Position numbers and translations under genes: made by a program. The notes below the pieces were generated by a model. It saw only the letters and a list, made by a program, of their open reading frames with translations. It did no database searches and was not told where the DNA came from. From positions 117,018 to 181,017 of the forward strand of contig JAEUQA010000037.1 in NCBI GenBank assembly GCA_016789845.1: a stretch of 64,000 bases of DNA, written 5' to 3'. This DNA is from Chromatiales bacterium. GTDB lineage: Bacteria; Pseudomonadota; Gammaproteobacteria; Steroidobacterales; GCA-2729495. Numbering within the stretch: the first letter of the stretch is position 1; each line of letters opens with the position of its first letter. Below are positions 18,000-25,082 of this stretch, piece after piece.

Positions 18000-19033
18000 G
18001 GACGGGCGCCACTCACCCCGGCGACCGGCCTCGCCTTGCGATATTCCTGGAGATGGCCCCGGACCTCGGCCAGGAGGCCGGCCGAGAAGGTGCCCTTGGC
18101 AGCCATGGCATCCATCGCGGCTGAAACTGCCGCCCGCCACTCCGGAACCTCGGCCGCATTCGGCTCCACGAACTTCAGGCCATTGGCCCTGAGCGCCTGC
18201 TCGGCCTTCGCGTTGTCGATCCGGTTCTGGGCATCGAGACGGGCATACAGTGCCGTCATGACTTCCCGGATCACGGCCCTGTCGGCGTCACTCACGCCCT
18301 CCAGGGCACCCTTGTCGATCGCCAGCACGCCCAGGGTGTAGCTGAGCGGCAGGTTGGTGACGAACCTGGTCTTCGTGTACCACTGCAGTATCACAGCGCC
18401 CACCGGCGGCGTGGCGACGATGTCCAGCAGGCCGGTTTCCAGCCCTGTCAGGACGTCCGTGATAGGCAATACCACCGGCGACAACTGCAGGGCCTGCATC
18501 GCGACGTAACTGGTCTGGTCGCCCTCGGGCACCCAGATCTTCTGGCCACGGAGGTCGGCAAGGCCGGCAACCGGCTTGCCGGTCATGAAGTACGCGAAGC
18601 CGCCTCCCGCGAAGCCGTAGGAAACAAAACCAGCCTTCTCCAGCCCCGCGGTGAGCTTCGCATCGAGCTTCTGCCGGACGTAATCCACCTCGTCCTGGGA
18701 GTTGAAGAGCATCGGCAGGCCGTAGATCAGGATGTCGGGATAGCGCTCCTCGAGGCTGTTGGACGTGAATACGCCACCCTGGAGCTGGCCGATGCGGATC
18801 TTGCGCAGGACCTTCTTGTCGGTGCCCTGGATGCCGCCGCCGTAGAACTTGATGTTGACCCGCCCGCCGGTCCGTTCCCTGATCTGCAGGCCGGCCGTGC
18901 GGAGATCCTTCATCCAGGCCGAGCCCTCGGGCGCGATCGTGGCCAGCTTGAGCTCGGTGGCATGGATGCCTAGCGGCAGGCAGGCAAGCAGGATCACTAC
19001 TGCCAGTTTCGGGGTGCAGGTACGCAGCTTCAC
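17996..19033 (-). CDS. TRAP transporter periplasmic substrate-binding protein (DctP/TatP type)
   Basis: This is the periplasmic receptor of the TRAP system. The 345-aa protein has a Sec signal peptide (LAVVILLACLPLGIHA) and then the DctP fold starting ELKLATIAPEGSAWMKDL. Other family blocks are GLQIRERTGGRVNIKFYGGGIQGTDKKVLRKIRIGQLQGG (visible in part at residues ~48-87) and VWVP-like KIWVPEGDQ. The second-lobe substrate region is around LLDIVATPPVGAVI. Immediately upstream is a TatT-family lipoprotein, so this receptor probably belongs to the TPR-associated (TPAT) branch. The ligand cannot be told from sequence. Confidence 0.92.
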   Translation of the reverse strand: MKLRTCTPKLAVVILLACLPLGIHATELKLATIAPEGSAWMKDLRTAGLQIRERTGGRVNIKFYGGGIQGTDKKVLRKIRIGQLQGGVFTSNSLEERYPDILIYGLPMLFNSQDEVDYVRQKLDAKLTAGLEKAGFVSYGFAGGGFAYFMTGKPVAGLADLRGQKIWVPEGDQTSYVAMQALQLSPVVLPITDVLTGLETGLLDIVATPPVGAVILQWYTKTRFVTNLPLSYTLGVLAIDKGALEGVSDADRAVIREVMTALYARLDAQNRIDNAKAEQALRANGLKFVEPNAAEVPEWRAAVSAAMDAMAAKGTFSAGLLAEVRGHLQEYRKARPVAGVSGARP

Positions 19034-19062
19034 CGGCGCATCCTCTCGTGGTCAGGGTGAAA

Positions 19063-19959
19063 TCAGAAGTAGTCGTTCGCCGAAGCCAGGAGTTCCGATG
19101 CCTGCTTCTGGGCGAGGGTATTCAGGAGCGTATATCCCTCCTGGCGAGGATCCGCTGCCAGCGCCCGCTTCAGCAACGAGTCATGCAGGTCCCGGTCGTA
19201 GACCAGCCGGGCATAGCTGCGGGCAAAATCCACGAGGACGCCGAGGTCCCGACCGCCGGTCAGCTCGACGGCCTTCTCGAAGTAGGCGCGGCCCTGCTCC
19301 GGCTGGCCGCCGAGCGCCGCCGGCCGCAGTGTAGCCAGGATCCCCAGGTACGAGTTCACGGTGCCCGCGTCGGCAGGGTCCCCGATCACCAGCAGCCTCT
19401 TCAGGACCGCCTCGATGCGGGGCAGGTCGGCCAGCGCCTGCCAGTCGTCACTGTGGGTGCGAACGTACGCCAGCGAACCCACGGCGGCGCTGAAGAGCGC
19501 GCCGGATTGCGCGGGCTTGACGCGACCGAGCCGGGCCTCGAGTTCGGGATAGGGAACGTCCGCCAGGTCGCAGGTGACCGGGCCGGCCGCGCACGCGGCG
19601 CGCCCGCCATAGGTACGGGCGCGGGTCGCCAGCGTGCCAGCCCGGGCGGGGTCGGACACGAACACCACCGCATAGGCCGCGTAGAGGCGCGCGGCCGCGC
19701 CAAGCACCGCCGGGCTCGCGTCCGGGCTGGCGGCCAGGGAGTCCAGGAGCAGCAGGTAGGCCGGCAGGCTCTCCCGGACCAGTTCGGGATCATCCTGGTT
19801 GAGGATCGCCGTGGACAGGTTCCCCGCAAGGTCGCCCGCGGCGGAACTCGCGAGGCTGCTGCAGCCGCCAAGGGACCCGGCCACCACCGCGGCGACTGCC
19901 AGCATGCCAGCCAGCCGCCGCCCGGCCGTGGATCCCCGACGACCAGGCAGACGGGCCAC
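19063..19959 (-). CDS. TatT-family TPR lipoprotein of a TPAT-type TRAP transporter
   Basis: The 298-aa protein has an arginine-rich N-terminus, a hydrophobic stretch and the lipobox SLGGC (cysteine ~33), then an all-helical TPR-like body. Its pattern matches the TRAP transporter T-component (TatT) family: SSLASSAAGDLAGNLSTAILNQDDPELVRESLPAYLLL is visible at residues ~34-71. In Treponema, TatT trimers bind the TRAP receptor TatP and expose hydrophobic pores. The gene lies 29 bp before dctP, as in known TPAT loci, and only 17 bp after rplS. The start is GTG 19959; ATG 19905 is an alternative that still keeps the lipobox. Confidence 0.85.
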   Translation of the reverse strand: MARLPGRRGSTAGRRLAGMLAVAAVVAGSLGGCSSLASSAAGDLAGNLSTAILNQDDPELVRESLPAYLLLLDSLAASPDASPAVLGAAARLYAAYAVVFVSDPARAGTLATRARTYGGRAACAAGPVTCDLADVPYPELEARLGRVKPAQSGALFSAAVGSLAYVRTHSDDWQALADLPRIEAVLKRLLVIGDPADAGTVNSYLGILATLRPAALGGQPEQGRAYFEKAVELTGGRDLGVLVDFARSYARLVYDRDLHDSLLKRALAADPRQEGYTLLNTLAQKQASELLASANDYF

Positions 19960-19976
19960 TGCCCTTGAGCGGCGAA

Positions 19977-20321
19977 TCAGACCTTCTCGCGAATCCGGGC
20001 CGACTTCCCGCTCCGGTCACGCAGGAAGTAGAGCTTGGCGCGACGGACGTCGCCGCGACGCTTCACCTTGATCTCGGCAACGGTGGGGCTGTGCAGCGGG
20101 AACACGCGCTCGACGCCTTCCCCGTGCGAAACCTTGCGGACGGTGAATGATGAATTCAGGCCCCGATTCCGGCGCGCCACGACCACGCCCTCGTAAGCCT
20201 GGAGCCGCTCACGGTTCCCCTCCTTGACCCGGACCTGGACCACGACGGTGTCGCCGGGCGCAAAGTCAGGAACGTCGCTCTTGAGGGCCTCGGCTTCGAG
20301 CTTCTCGATGATGTTTGCCAT
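19977..20321 (-). CDS. rplS: 50S ribosomal protein L19
   Basis: L19 lies at the 30S-50S interface. The 114-aa protein begins [20 protein letters not shown] and contains [14 protein letters not shown] and the conserved [16 protein letters not shown] and [19 protein letters not shown] blocks. The frame is open much further upstream, into trmD. ATG 20321 matches the universal start; ATG 20330 is 3 codons longer and has the purine run too close. It is the last ribosomal gene of ffh-rpsP-rimM-trmD-rplS. Confidence 0.97.
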   Translation of the reverse strand: MANIIEKLEAEALKSDVPDFAPGDTVVVQVRVKEGNRERLQAYEGVVVARRNRGLNSSFTVRKVSHGEGVERVFPLHSPTVAEIKVKRRGDVRRAKLYFLRDRSGKSARIREKV

Positions 20322-20391
20322 GCTGGTCATCCCAATTTCAGTAGCTTGATTGTTGTCGTCAAAAGTCCTGCTGCCAGTCGTCACGCGCTCC

Positions 20392-21147
20392 TCAGGCTGT
20401 CGGTGGCACGGTCGACTGCTCTGCGCAAAACTCATCCAGTAGCCGGCGATCCTCGGCACTCAGCTCCCGGTCACAAAGCAGGTCGGGTCGCCGGAGACTC
20501 GTGCGGCCCAGGGCCTGCTTGCGCCGCCAGCGCCGTATCGCCTCGTGATTCCCCTCGATCAGCACCTGCGGCACCGGCCTCCCGTGGGCAACCTCCGGCC
20601 GCGTGTAGTGCGGATGGTCCAGCAATCCTTCGGCGAACGATTCCTGGATGGCCGACTGCTCGTCGCCGAGCACCCCGGGAAGCAGCCGGAGCGTGGCATC
20701 CAGCACTGCCATGGCAGCAATCTCGCCGCCACTCAGTACAAAGTCGCCGACTGACACTTCCTCACCGCCAGCAATGTCGATCAGGCGTTCGTCAAAACCT
20801 TCATAGCGGCCCGCCACCAGCACCAGCCCCGGCAGTGAGGCATAGCGCCGGGCCGTAGCCTGGTCGAAGCGCCTGCCCTGGGGACTCAGGAACACGACCG
20901 GGCTACCCTCGGGGACCTGATCCCGTGCGGCGGCAATTGCCGTCGCGAAGGGCTCGACCCGAATGACCATGCCGGGTCCACCGCCATAGGGCCGGTCGTC
21001 CACCGTGCCATGCACATCCGTGGCAAAGGCCCGCGGGTCAATCGGTATGACCCGGGCGAGATTCCGCCGGACCGCCCGTCCAACCACCCCGAACTGCGCC
21101 ACCGGCGCCAGCATCTCGGGGAACAGCGATACCACCGCCACGTCCAC
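20392..21147 (-). CDS. trmD: tRNA (guanine37-N1)-methyltransferase TrmD
   Basis: TrmD methylates G37 of tRNAs next to the anticodon, preventing frameshifting. The 251-aa protein has the SPOUT trefoil-knot signatures: VVSLFPEM at the start, [34 protein letters not shown] and [15 protein letters not shown], followed by [12 protein letters not shown]. It sits in the usual place between rimM and rplS. Confidence 0.97.
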   Translation of the reverse strand: MDVAVVSLFPEMLAPVAQFGVVGRAVRRNLARVIPIDPRAFATDVHGTVDDRPYGGGPGMVIRVEPFATAIAAARDQVPEGSPVVFLSPQGRRFDQATARRYASLPGLVLVAGRYEGFDERLIDIAGGEEVSVGDFVLSGGEIAAMAVLDATLRLLPGVLGDEQSAIQESFAEGLLDHPHYTRPEVAHGRPVPQVLIEGNHEAIRRWRRKQALGRTSLRRPDLLCDRELSAEDRRLLDEFCAEQSTVPPTA

Positions 21148-21186
21148 GCCTGGATCCTCAAGGCTCTGTCAGGCCGCGGCACGGGA

Positions 21187-21714
21187 TCAGAAATCGGGAT
21201 CCCAGTCCACGGTAATCACACGCCGGTCGCCGTCCACCGATCGCACCACGCTGCCGTGGAGGAACGGTATCAGGTGCCTCGCGGCACCAATCACGACCAT
21301 CACGTCGTTAGCCCCGGTTTCGAACAAGTGGTCGACGAACCCGAGACTTTCTCCAGCCTGGGTCCGCACTTCCATGCCCTGGAGGTCGACCCAGAAAAAC
21401 TCTCCCGGCAAACCGGCTTCCGCCGCTTCGCCCCGCAGGACTGGCCCTAGCGTCGCCCGGTCCACCTCAATCTCGGCACCAACCAGCGCCGCGGCGGCAT
21501 CCCGGTCGTTGACCCCCTCCAGCGACACCACCACCCCGTTGCCGTGAGCCTGGCCGGCGAGTACCTGCCGGGTCGATTCCTTGCCATCCTGCCGCAGGAA
21601 CCAGGGGCTGTAGCCCACTACGTTCTCGCGCGGCGACGTGTAGGAGTAGACCTTGACCCAGCCACGGACGCCGAATACGCCGGAGATGCGACCTATGCCA
21701 ACCCGACTGTTCAG
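21187..21714 (-). CDS. rimM: Ribosome maturation factor RimM (start codon non-standard)
   Basis: RimM helps mature the 30S head. The conserved N-terminal block VGIGRISGVFGVRGWVKVYS is present in frame, followed by YSPWFLR and the C-terminal PRC-barrel part GEFFWVDLQGMEV and LIPFLHGSVVRSVD. The first standard start in frame is GTG 21618, but it would remove this conserved block. Between it and the upstream stop at 21748-21750 there is no ATG, GTG or TTG. CTG 21714 would give 175 aa, a normal length, so I place the start there with low certainty. A rare initiator or a small local lesion is possible. The gene itself is certain from sequence and position. Confidence 0.85.
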   Translation of the reverse strand: MNSRVGIGRISGVFGVRGWVKVYSYTSPRENVVGYSPWFLRQDGKESTRQVLAGQAHGNGVVVSLEGVNDRDAAAALVGAEIEVDRATLGPVLRGEAAEAGLPGEFFWVDLQGMEVRTQAGESLGFVDHLFETGANDVMVVIGAARHLIPFLHGSVVRSVDGDRRVITVDWDPDF

Positions 21715-21759
21715 GCGCGTCTGTTCAGGTATGTGTGTCGGGAACGATCAGGCGCGCCT
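21707..21759. repeat. Short direct repeats in the rpsP-rimM junction
   Basis: CTGTTCAGG occurs at 21707-21715 and again at 21721-21729, and TCAGGCGCG at 21711-21719 and 21748-21756. The palindrome AGGCGCGCCT lies at 21750-21759. The repeats fall exactly where the rimM start codon should be, so a slippage or duplication event may have affected the gene's 5' end. Confidence 0.7.
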
Positions 21760-21788
21760 TTTTCAGACGCACCTGAGCAGACAGCAGC

Positions 21789-22061
21789 CTAGGCCGCCTG
21801 GGCTGCCTGGGCCGGAGTCTTCAGCCGGAATTCCTTCACCAGGGCAGCGACCCGGTCCGAGGCCTGGGCACCGACACCAAGCCAGTAGTCGTAGCGACCG
21901 AGATCAATCCGCAACCGCTCTTCGGAGGCGGTGGCGAATGGACTGAAAAAACCAATGCGCTCGATGTAGCGGCCATCCCGGGCGCGCCGGGAGTCACTGA
22001 CGGCGAGGTGATAGAAGGGCCGCCCCTTGGCGCCTCCGCGGGACAGACGGATAGTAACCAT
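21789..22061 (-). CDS. rpsP: 30S ribosomal protein S16
   Basis: S16 is a small-subunit assembly protein. The 90-aa product shows [38 protein letters not shown] and the [15 protein letters not shown] segment. The C-terminus ends in an alanine-rich tail. It follows ffh by 96 bp and precedes rimM, the standard order. Confidence 0.97.
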   Translation of the reverse strand: MVTIRLSRGGAKGRPFYHLAVSDSRRARDGRYIERIGFFSPFATASEERLRIDLGRYDYWLGVGAQASDRVAALVKEFRLKTPAQAAQAA

Positions 22062-22157
22062 CGCTTTTAAGCTTCCTTATGCCAGTTCCGGGTCGGTGGG
22101 ACCCGATTAACCGCCGAATATTACTCGAAAAGCGGCCCAATGGCACCGTTTACGGGG
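22062..22157 (-). promoter_or_regulatory. ffh-rpsP intergenic leader with small hairpin
   Basis: This 96-bp gap holds a hairpin, CGGGTC-GGTGG-GACCCG, at 22089-22105 and an AT-rich stretch (TAATAT on the minus strand, around 22120) that could act as a -10 box for rpsP. No clear -35 element is visible. The hairpin has no T-tract, so it is not an obvious terminator. Confidence 0.35.
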
Positions 22158-23504
22158 CTAGCGGGGCAGGCCCGGGAAACCCCGCATCAGCTTCCGGAAC
22201 CCGCCCTGCCCCATCTTCTTCATCATTTTCTGCATCTGGGCATGCTGCTTCAGCAGGCGATTGACTTCCTGGACGGGGAGGCCCGAACCACCCGCTATCC
22301 GGCGCCGGCGTGACCCGTCAACGATCGCCGGCCGCCGGCGCTCCCGGGGCGTCATGGAGTCAATAATGGCGATCTGGCGCCGCAACATCCGGGCGTCAAT
22401 CTGGCCGGCCAGCTTCCCGGCCGACATCCCCCCGGGCAAGGGCAGCTTCTCGAGCAGGCTTTCGACGCCCCCAAGGCCGGCGATCTGCTGGAGCTGGGCC
22501 CGCAGGTCGTTCAGGTCGAACTGCTTGCCAGTGGCTACCTTCTCGGCCAGCCGCGCCGCAGAATCGTGGTCTGCCTTCCGCTGGACTTCCTCGACCAGGG
22601 AAAGGACATCCCCCATCCCGAGGATGCGGGATGCCATCCGGTCCGGGTGGAATGGCTCCAGTTCGGTCACAGCCTCGCCACTGCCGAGGAACTTGATCGG
22701 CTGGCCCGTAACTGTCTTGACCGACAGGGCGGCACCGCCGCGGGCGTCGCCGTCGGCCTTCGTCAGGATGACGCCCGTGAGGGGGAGTGCGTCGGCGAAG
22801 GCCCGGGCTGCATTCACCGCATCCTGCCCGGCCATGCTGTCCACGACGAAGAGCGTTTCCACCGGATCGACCTTGCCGCGCATCGCGCGCAGCTCGTCGA
22901 GCAGCTCCACATCAAGCCTGCTGCGGCCGGCGGTGTCGACGATGAGGACTTCGAGCTGGTCCCGGCGCGCCGCCGCCAACGCGCCCTCGGCGATGCCAAC
23001 CGGCCCGAGGCTCACATCGCCTGCCAGGAAGGGCACGCCGATGGAACCCGCGAGCCGCTCCAGCTGGAGGATCGCGGCGGGCCGCTGCGTGTCCGTGCTC
23101 ACCAGGCCAACGCGCTTGCCCAGCCGCTCGCGAATGAACAGGGCAAGCTTGGCAGCGGTGGTCGTCTTGCCGGCGCCCTGGAGGCCGGCAAGCAGGATCA
23201 CCGCCGGTGGCTGGTGGCGGAGATTGAGCTCGGCCAGGCCATCGCCGAGCGTACGGGTCAGCTCTTCGTGGATGATCCTGACGAACACCTGCCCCGGGGT
23301 GAGGCTGCGCAGGACGTCGGCACCCAGGGCGCGCTGCCTCACGAGTTCGACAAAGTCGCGCACCACGGGCAAGGCCACGTCAGCCTCGATGAGCGCGCGC
23401 CGGACATCCCTGACGGCGTCCTGGATGTTTTCCTCGGTGAGCCGCCCGCGACCCCGGACCTGATCCAGGACGCCGCGAAGGCGGTCACTCAGGGTGTTGA
23501 ACAT
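22158..23504 (-). CDS. ffh: Signal recognition particle GTPase Ffh
   Basis: Ffh binds signal sequences and 4.5S RNA to target inner-membrane proteins co-translationally. The 448-aa protein has the N domain (MFNTLSDRLRGVLDQVRG), the G domain with GLQGAGKTTTAAKLA, VDTAGRSRLD and TKADGDARGG, and a methionine-rich M domain with MTPRERR and HAQMQKMMKKMGQGG. ATG 23504 is the family start; upstream open codons are dropped. It heads the ffh-rpsP-rimM-trmD-rplS run. Confidence 0.97.
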   Translation of the reverse strand: MFNTLSDRLRGVLDQVRGRGRLTEENIQDAVRDVRRALIEADVALPVVRDFVELVRQRALGADVLRSLTPGQVFVRIIHEELTRTLGDGLAELNLRHQPPAVILLAGLQGAGKTTTAAKLALFIRERLGKRVGLVSTDTQRPAAILQLERLAGSIGVPFLAGDVSLGPVGIAEGALAAARRDQLEVLIVDTAGRSRLDVELLDELRAMRGKVDPVETLFVVDSMAGQDAVNAARAFADALPLTGVILTKADGDARGGAALSVKTVTGQPIKFLGSGEAVTELEPFHPDRMASRILGMGDVLSLVEEVQRKADHDSAARLAEKVATGKQFDLNDLRAQLQQIAGLGGVESLLEKLPLPGGMSAGKLAGQIDARMLRRQIAIIDSMTPRERRRPAIVDGSRRRRIAGGSGLPVQEVNRLLKQHAQMQKMMKKMGQGGFRKLMRGFPGLPR

Positions 23505-23591
23505 GGCGACTGATCCCGATGATTCCGGTGACACCGGCCGATTGACGATTGTATGCCGGGAGGTCGTCGCGAGTCGTCCCCGGCCTGCCGA

Positions 23592-24947
23592 TCACGCCTC
23601 CAGGGCCGGCAGCATCTTCATGATGTCCCGCAGGTGGTCGGCAGTGGTTACCGCCAGCCCTTCGATCGGCTGCTTCGGGGCATTGGCCCTCGGAATGACG
23701 CCACGGGTGAAACCCACCTTGGCCGCCTCCCGCAGGCGCTCCTCCCCGTAGGCCACGGGGCGGATCTCCCCGGCCAGCCCGACCTCACCGAACACCACCA
23801 GGCCCCGGGGCAACGGCCGGTCCCGGATGCTCGATATCGTCGCCAGCAACGCCGCCAGGTCGGCGGCCGGCTCGATGATGCGCACGCCGCCAACCACGTT
23901 GACGAACACGTCGTTCGCGTGGGTCGCGATCCCGGCGTGCCGATGCAGGGCTGCGAGCAGCAACGTGAGGCGGTTCTGCTCCAGGCCGATGGCGATCCGC
24001 CGCGGCGGCCCGCCACTGCCGTGATCGGCCAGGGCCTGGACTTCCACGAGCAGGGGCCGGCTGCCCTGGTGCACGACCGTCACCACGCTTCCGGGAACCG
24101 GCTCGCCACGCTGGGAGACGAACAGCGCCGACGGATTGCGCACCTCCCGGATGCCGCCCTCGGACATTACAAAGATCCCCAGCTCGTTAGCCGCGCCGAA
24201 CCGGTTCTTGACCGCGCGGAGAACCCGGTACCTGCTGCCCACCTCGCTCTCGAAGTAGAGGACGACGTCCACCATGTGCTCCAGGAGGCGCGGCCCGGCT
24301 ATCTGCCCGTCCTTGGTAACGTGGCCGACGAGGATCACGGCAATGCCCGATTCCTTGGCTAGGCGCACCAGCAGGCCGGCGCACGTCCGCAGCTGGTTTG
24401 GCGAACCGGGCGTGGAAGGCAGCAGGTCCGTCGCCATCGTCTGGATAGAATCCACGATGAGGCATCCGGGCTTCCTCGCCTGGACTGCGGCCAGCACGTC
24501 CTCCACCCGCGTCGTGGCGATGGCGGCAACGGCTCCCAGGTCGGCGCCCAGCCGGCGCCCGCGGAGACTGACCTGCTGCAGCGACTCCTCCCCGCTTGCA
24601 TAGAGCGTGCCTCCCTGGGTCCGGAGATGGGTCGCCGCCTGGAGCAGGAGGGTGGACTTGCCGATTCCGGGGTCACCGCCGAGCAGCACCACCGAGCCCG
24701 GCACCAGGCCGCCGCCCAGGGTGCGGTCAAGCTCGGTGATGCCCGTGGACACCCGGGTGACGGACTCGGCGCCCACGTCGGACAACCGCCGGACCGGCGG
24801 TGCCGAGGCTGCGGCCGCGAAAGGGGAACCCGCTGTGGCCGACGGCTCCAGCGAGTTCCATGCGCCACATGACGGGCACTGTCCCTGCCACTTGGGGGCG
24901 GTGCCGCCGCAGTCATTGCAGACGAAGGACTTGTGGGCTTTGGCCAT
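23592..24947 (-). CDS. radA: DNA repair protein RadA
   Basis: RadA is a RecA-related ATPase that processes recombination intermediates by branch migration. The 451-aa protein has the N-terminal C4 zinc finger (CNDCGGTAPKWQGQCPSC), Walker A GDPGIGKST, the RadA-specific KNRFG motif and a C-terminal Lon-like domain with VVGGVRIIEPAADLA. ATG 24947 is preceded by GGGGAG at good spacing, so the longer frame to 24998 is not used. It is divergent from the kinase gene and 87 bp upstream of ffh. Confidence 0.97.
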   Translation of the reverse strand: MAKAHKSFVCNDCGGTAPKWQGQCPSCGAWNSLEPSATAGSPFAAAASAPPVRRLSDVGAESVTRVSTGITELDRTLGGGLVPGSVVLLGGDPGIGKSTLLLQAATHLRTQGGTLYASGEESLQQVSLRGRRLGADLGAVAAIATTRVEDVLAAVQARKPGCLIVDSIQTMATDLLPSTPGSPNQLRTCAGLLVRLAKESGIAVILVGHVTKDGQIAGPRLLEHMVDVVLYFESEVGSRYRVLRAVKNRFGAANELGIFVMSEGGIREVRNPSALFVSQRGEPVPGSVVTVVHQGSRPLLVEVQALADHGSGGPPRRIAIGLEQNRLTLLLAALHRHAGIATHANDVFVNVVGGVRIIEPAADLAALLATISSIRDRPLPRGLVVFGEVGLAGEIRPVAYGEERLREAAKVGFTRGVIPRANAPKQPIEGLAVTTADHLRDIMKMLPALEA

Positions 24948-25082
24948 GAACTCCCCGGGGTTGAACCGGCCTGCATTGTGGGCTGTCAATCGCGCCATTT
25001 CGAGACGGAAAACCCGGCCGGCAGGCCCAAAACCACCACTCAGTTCTCAACCCGACCCGGCTGATCCGCATACTATTTTGTT

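Noticed and set aside
21725..21772. 15-codon frame from GTG 21772 as the true rimM start
   Set aside because: It is out of phase with rimM and ends at TGA; it could only be the start if a base were missing, which cannot be judged here. Recorded as part of the rimM finding instead.
22089..22105. Hairpin between ffh and rpsP as a terminator
   Set aside because: The stem is only 6 bp with no following T-tract, and the genes are normally co-transcribed.
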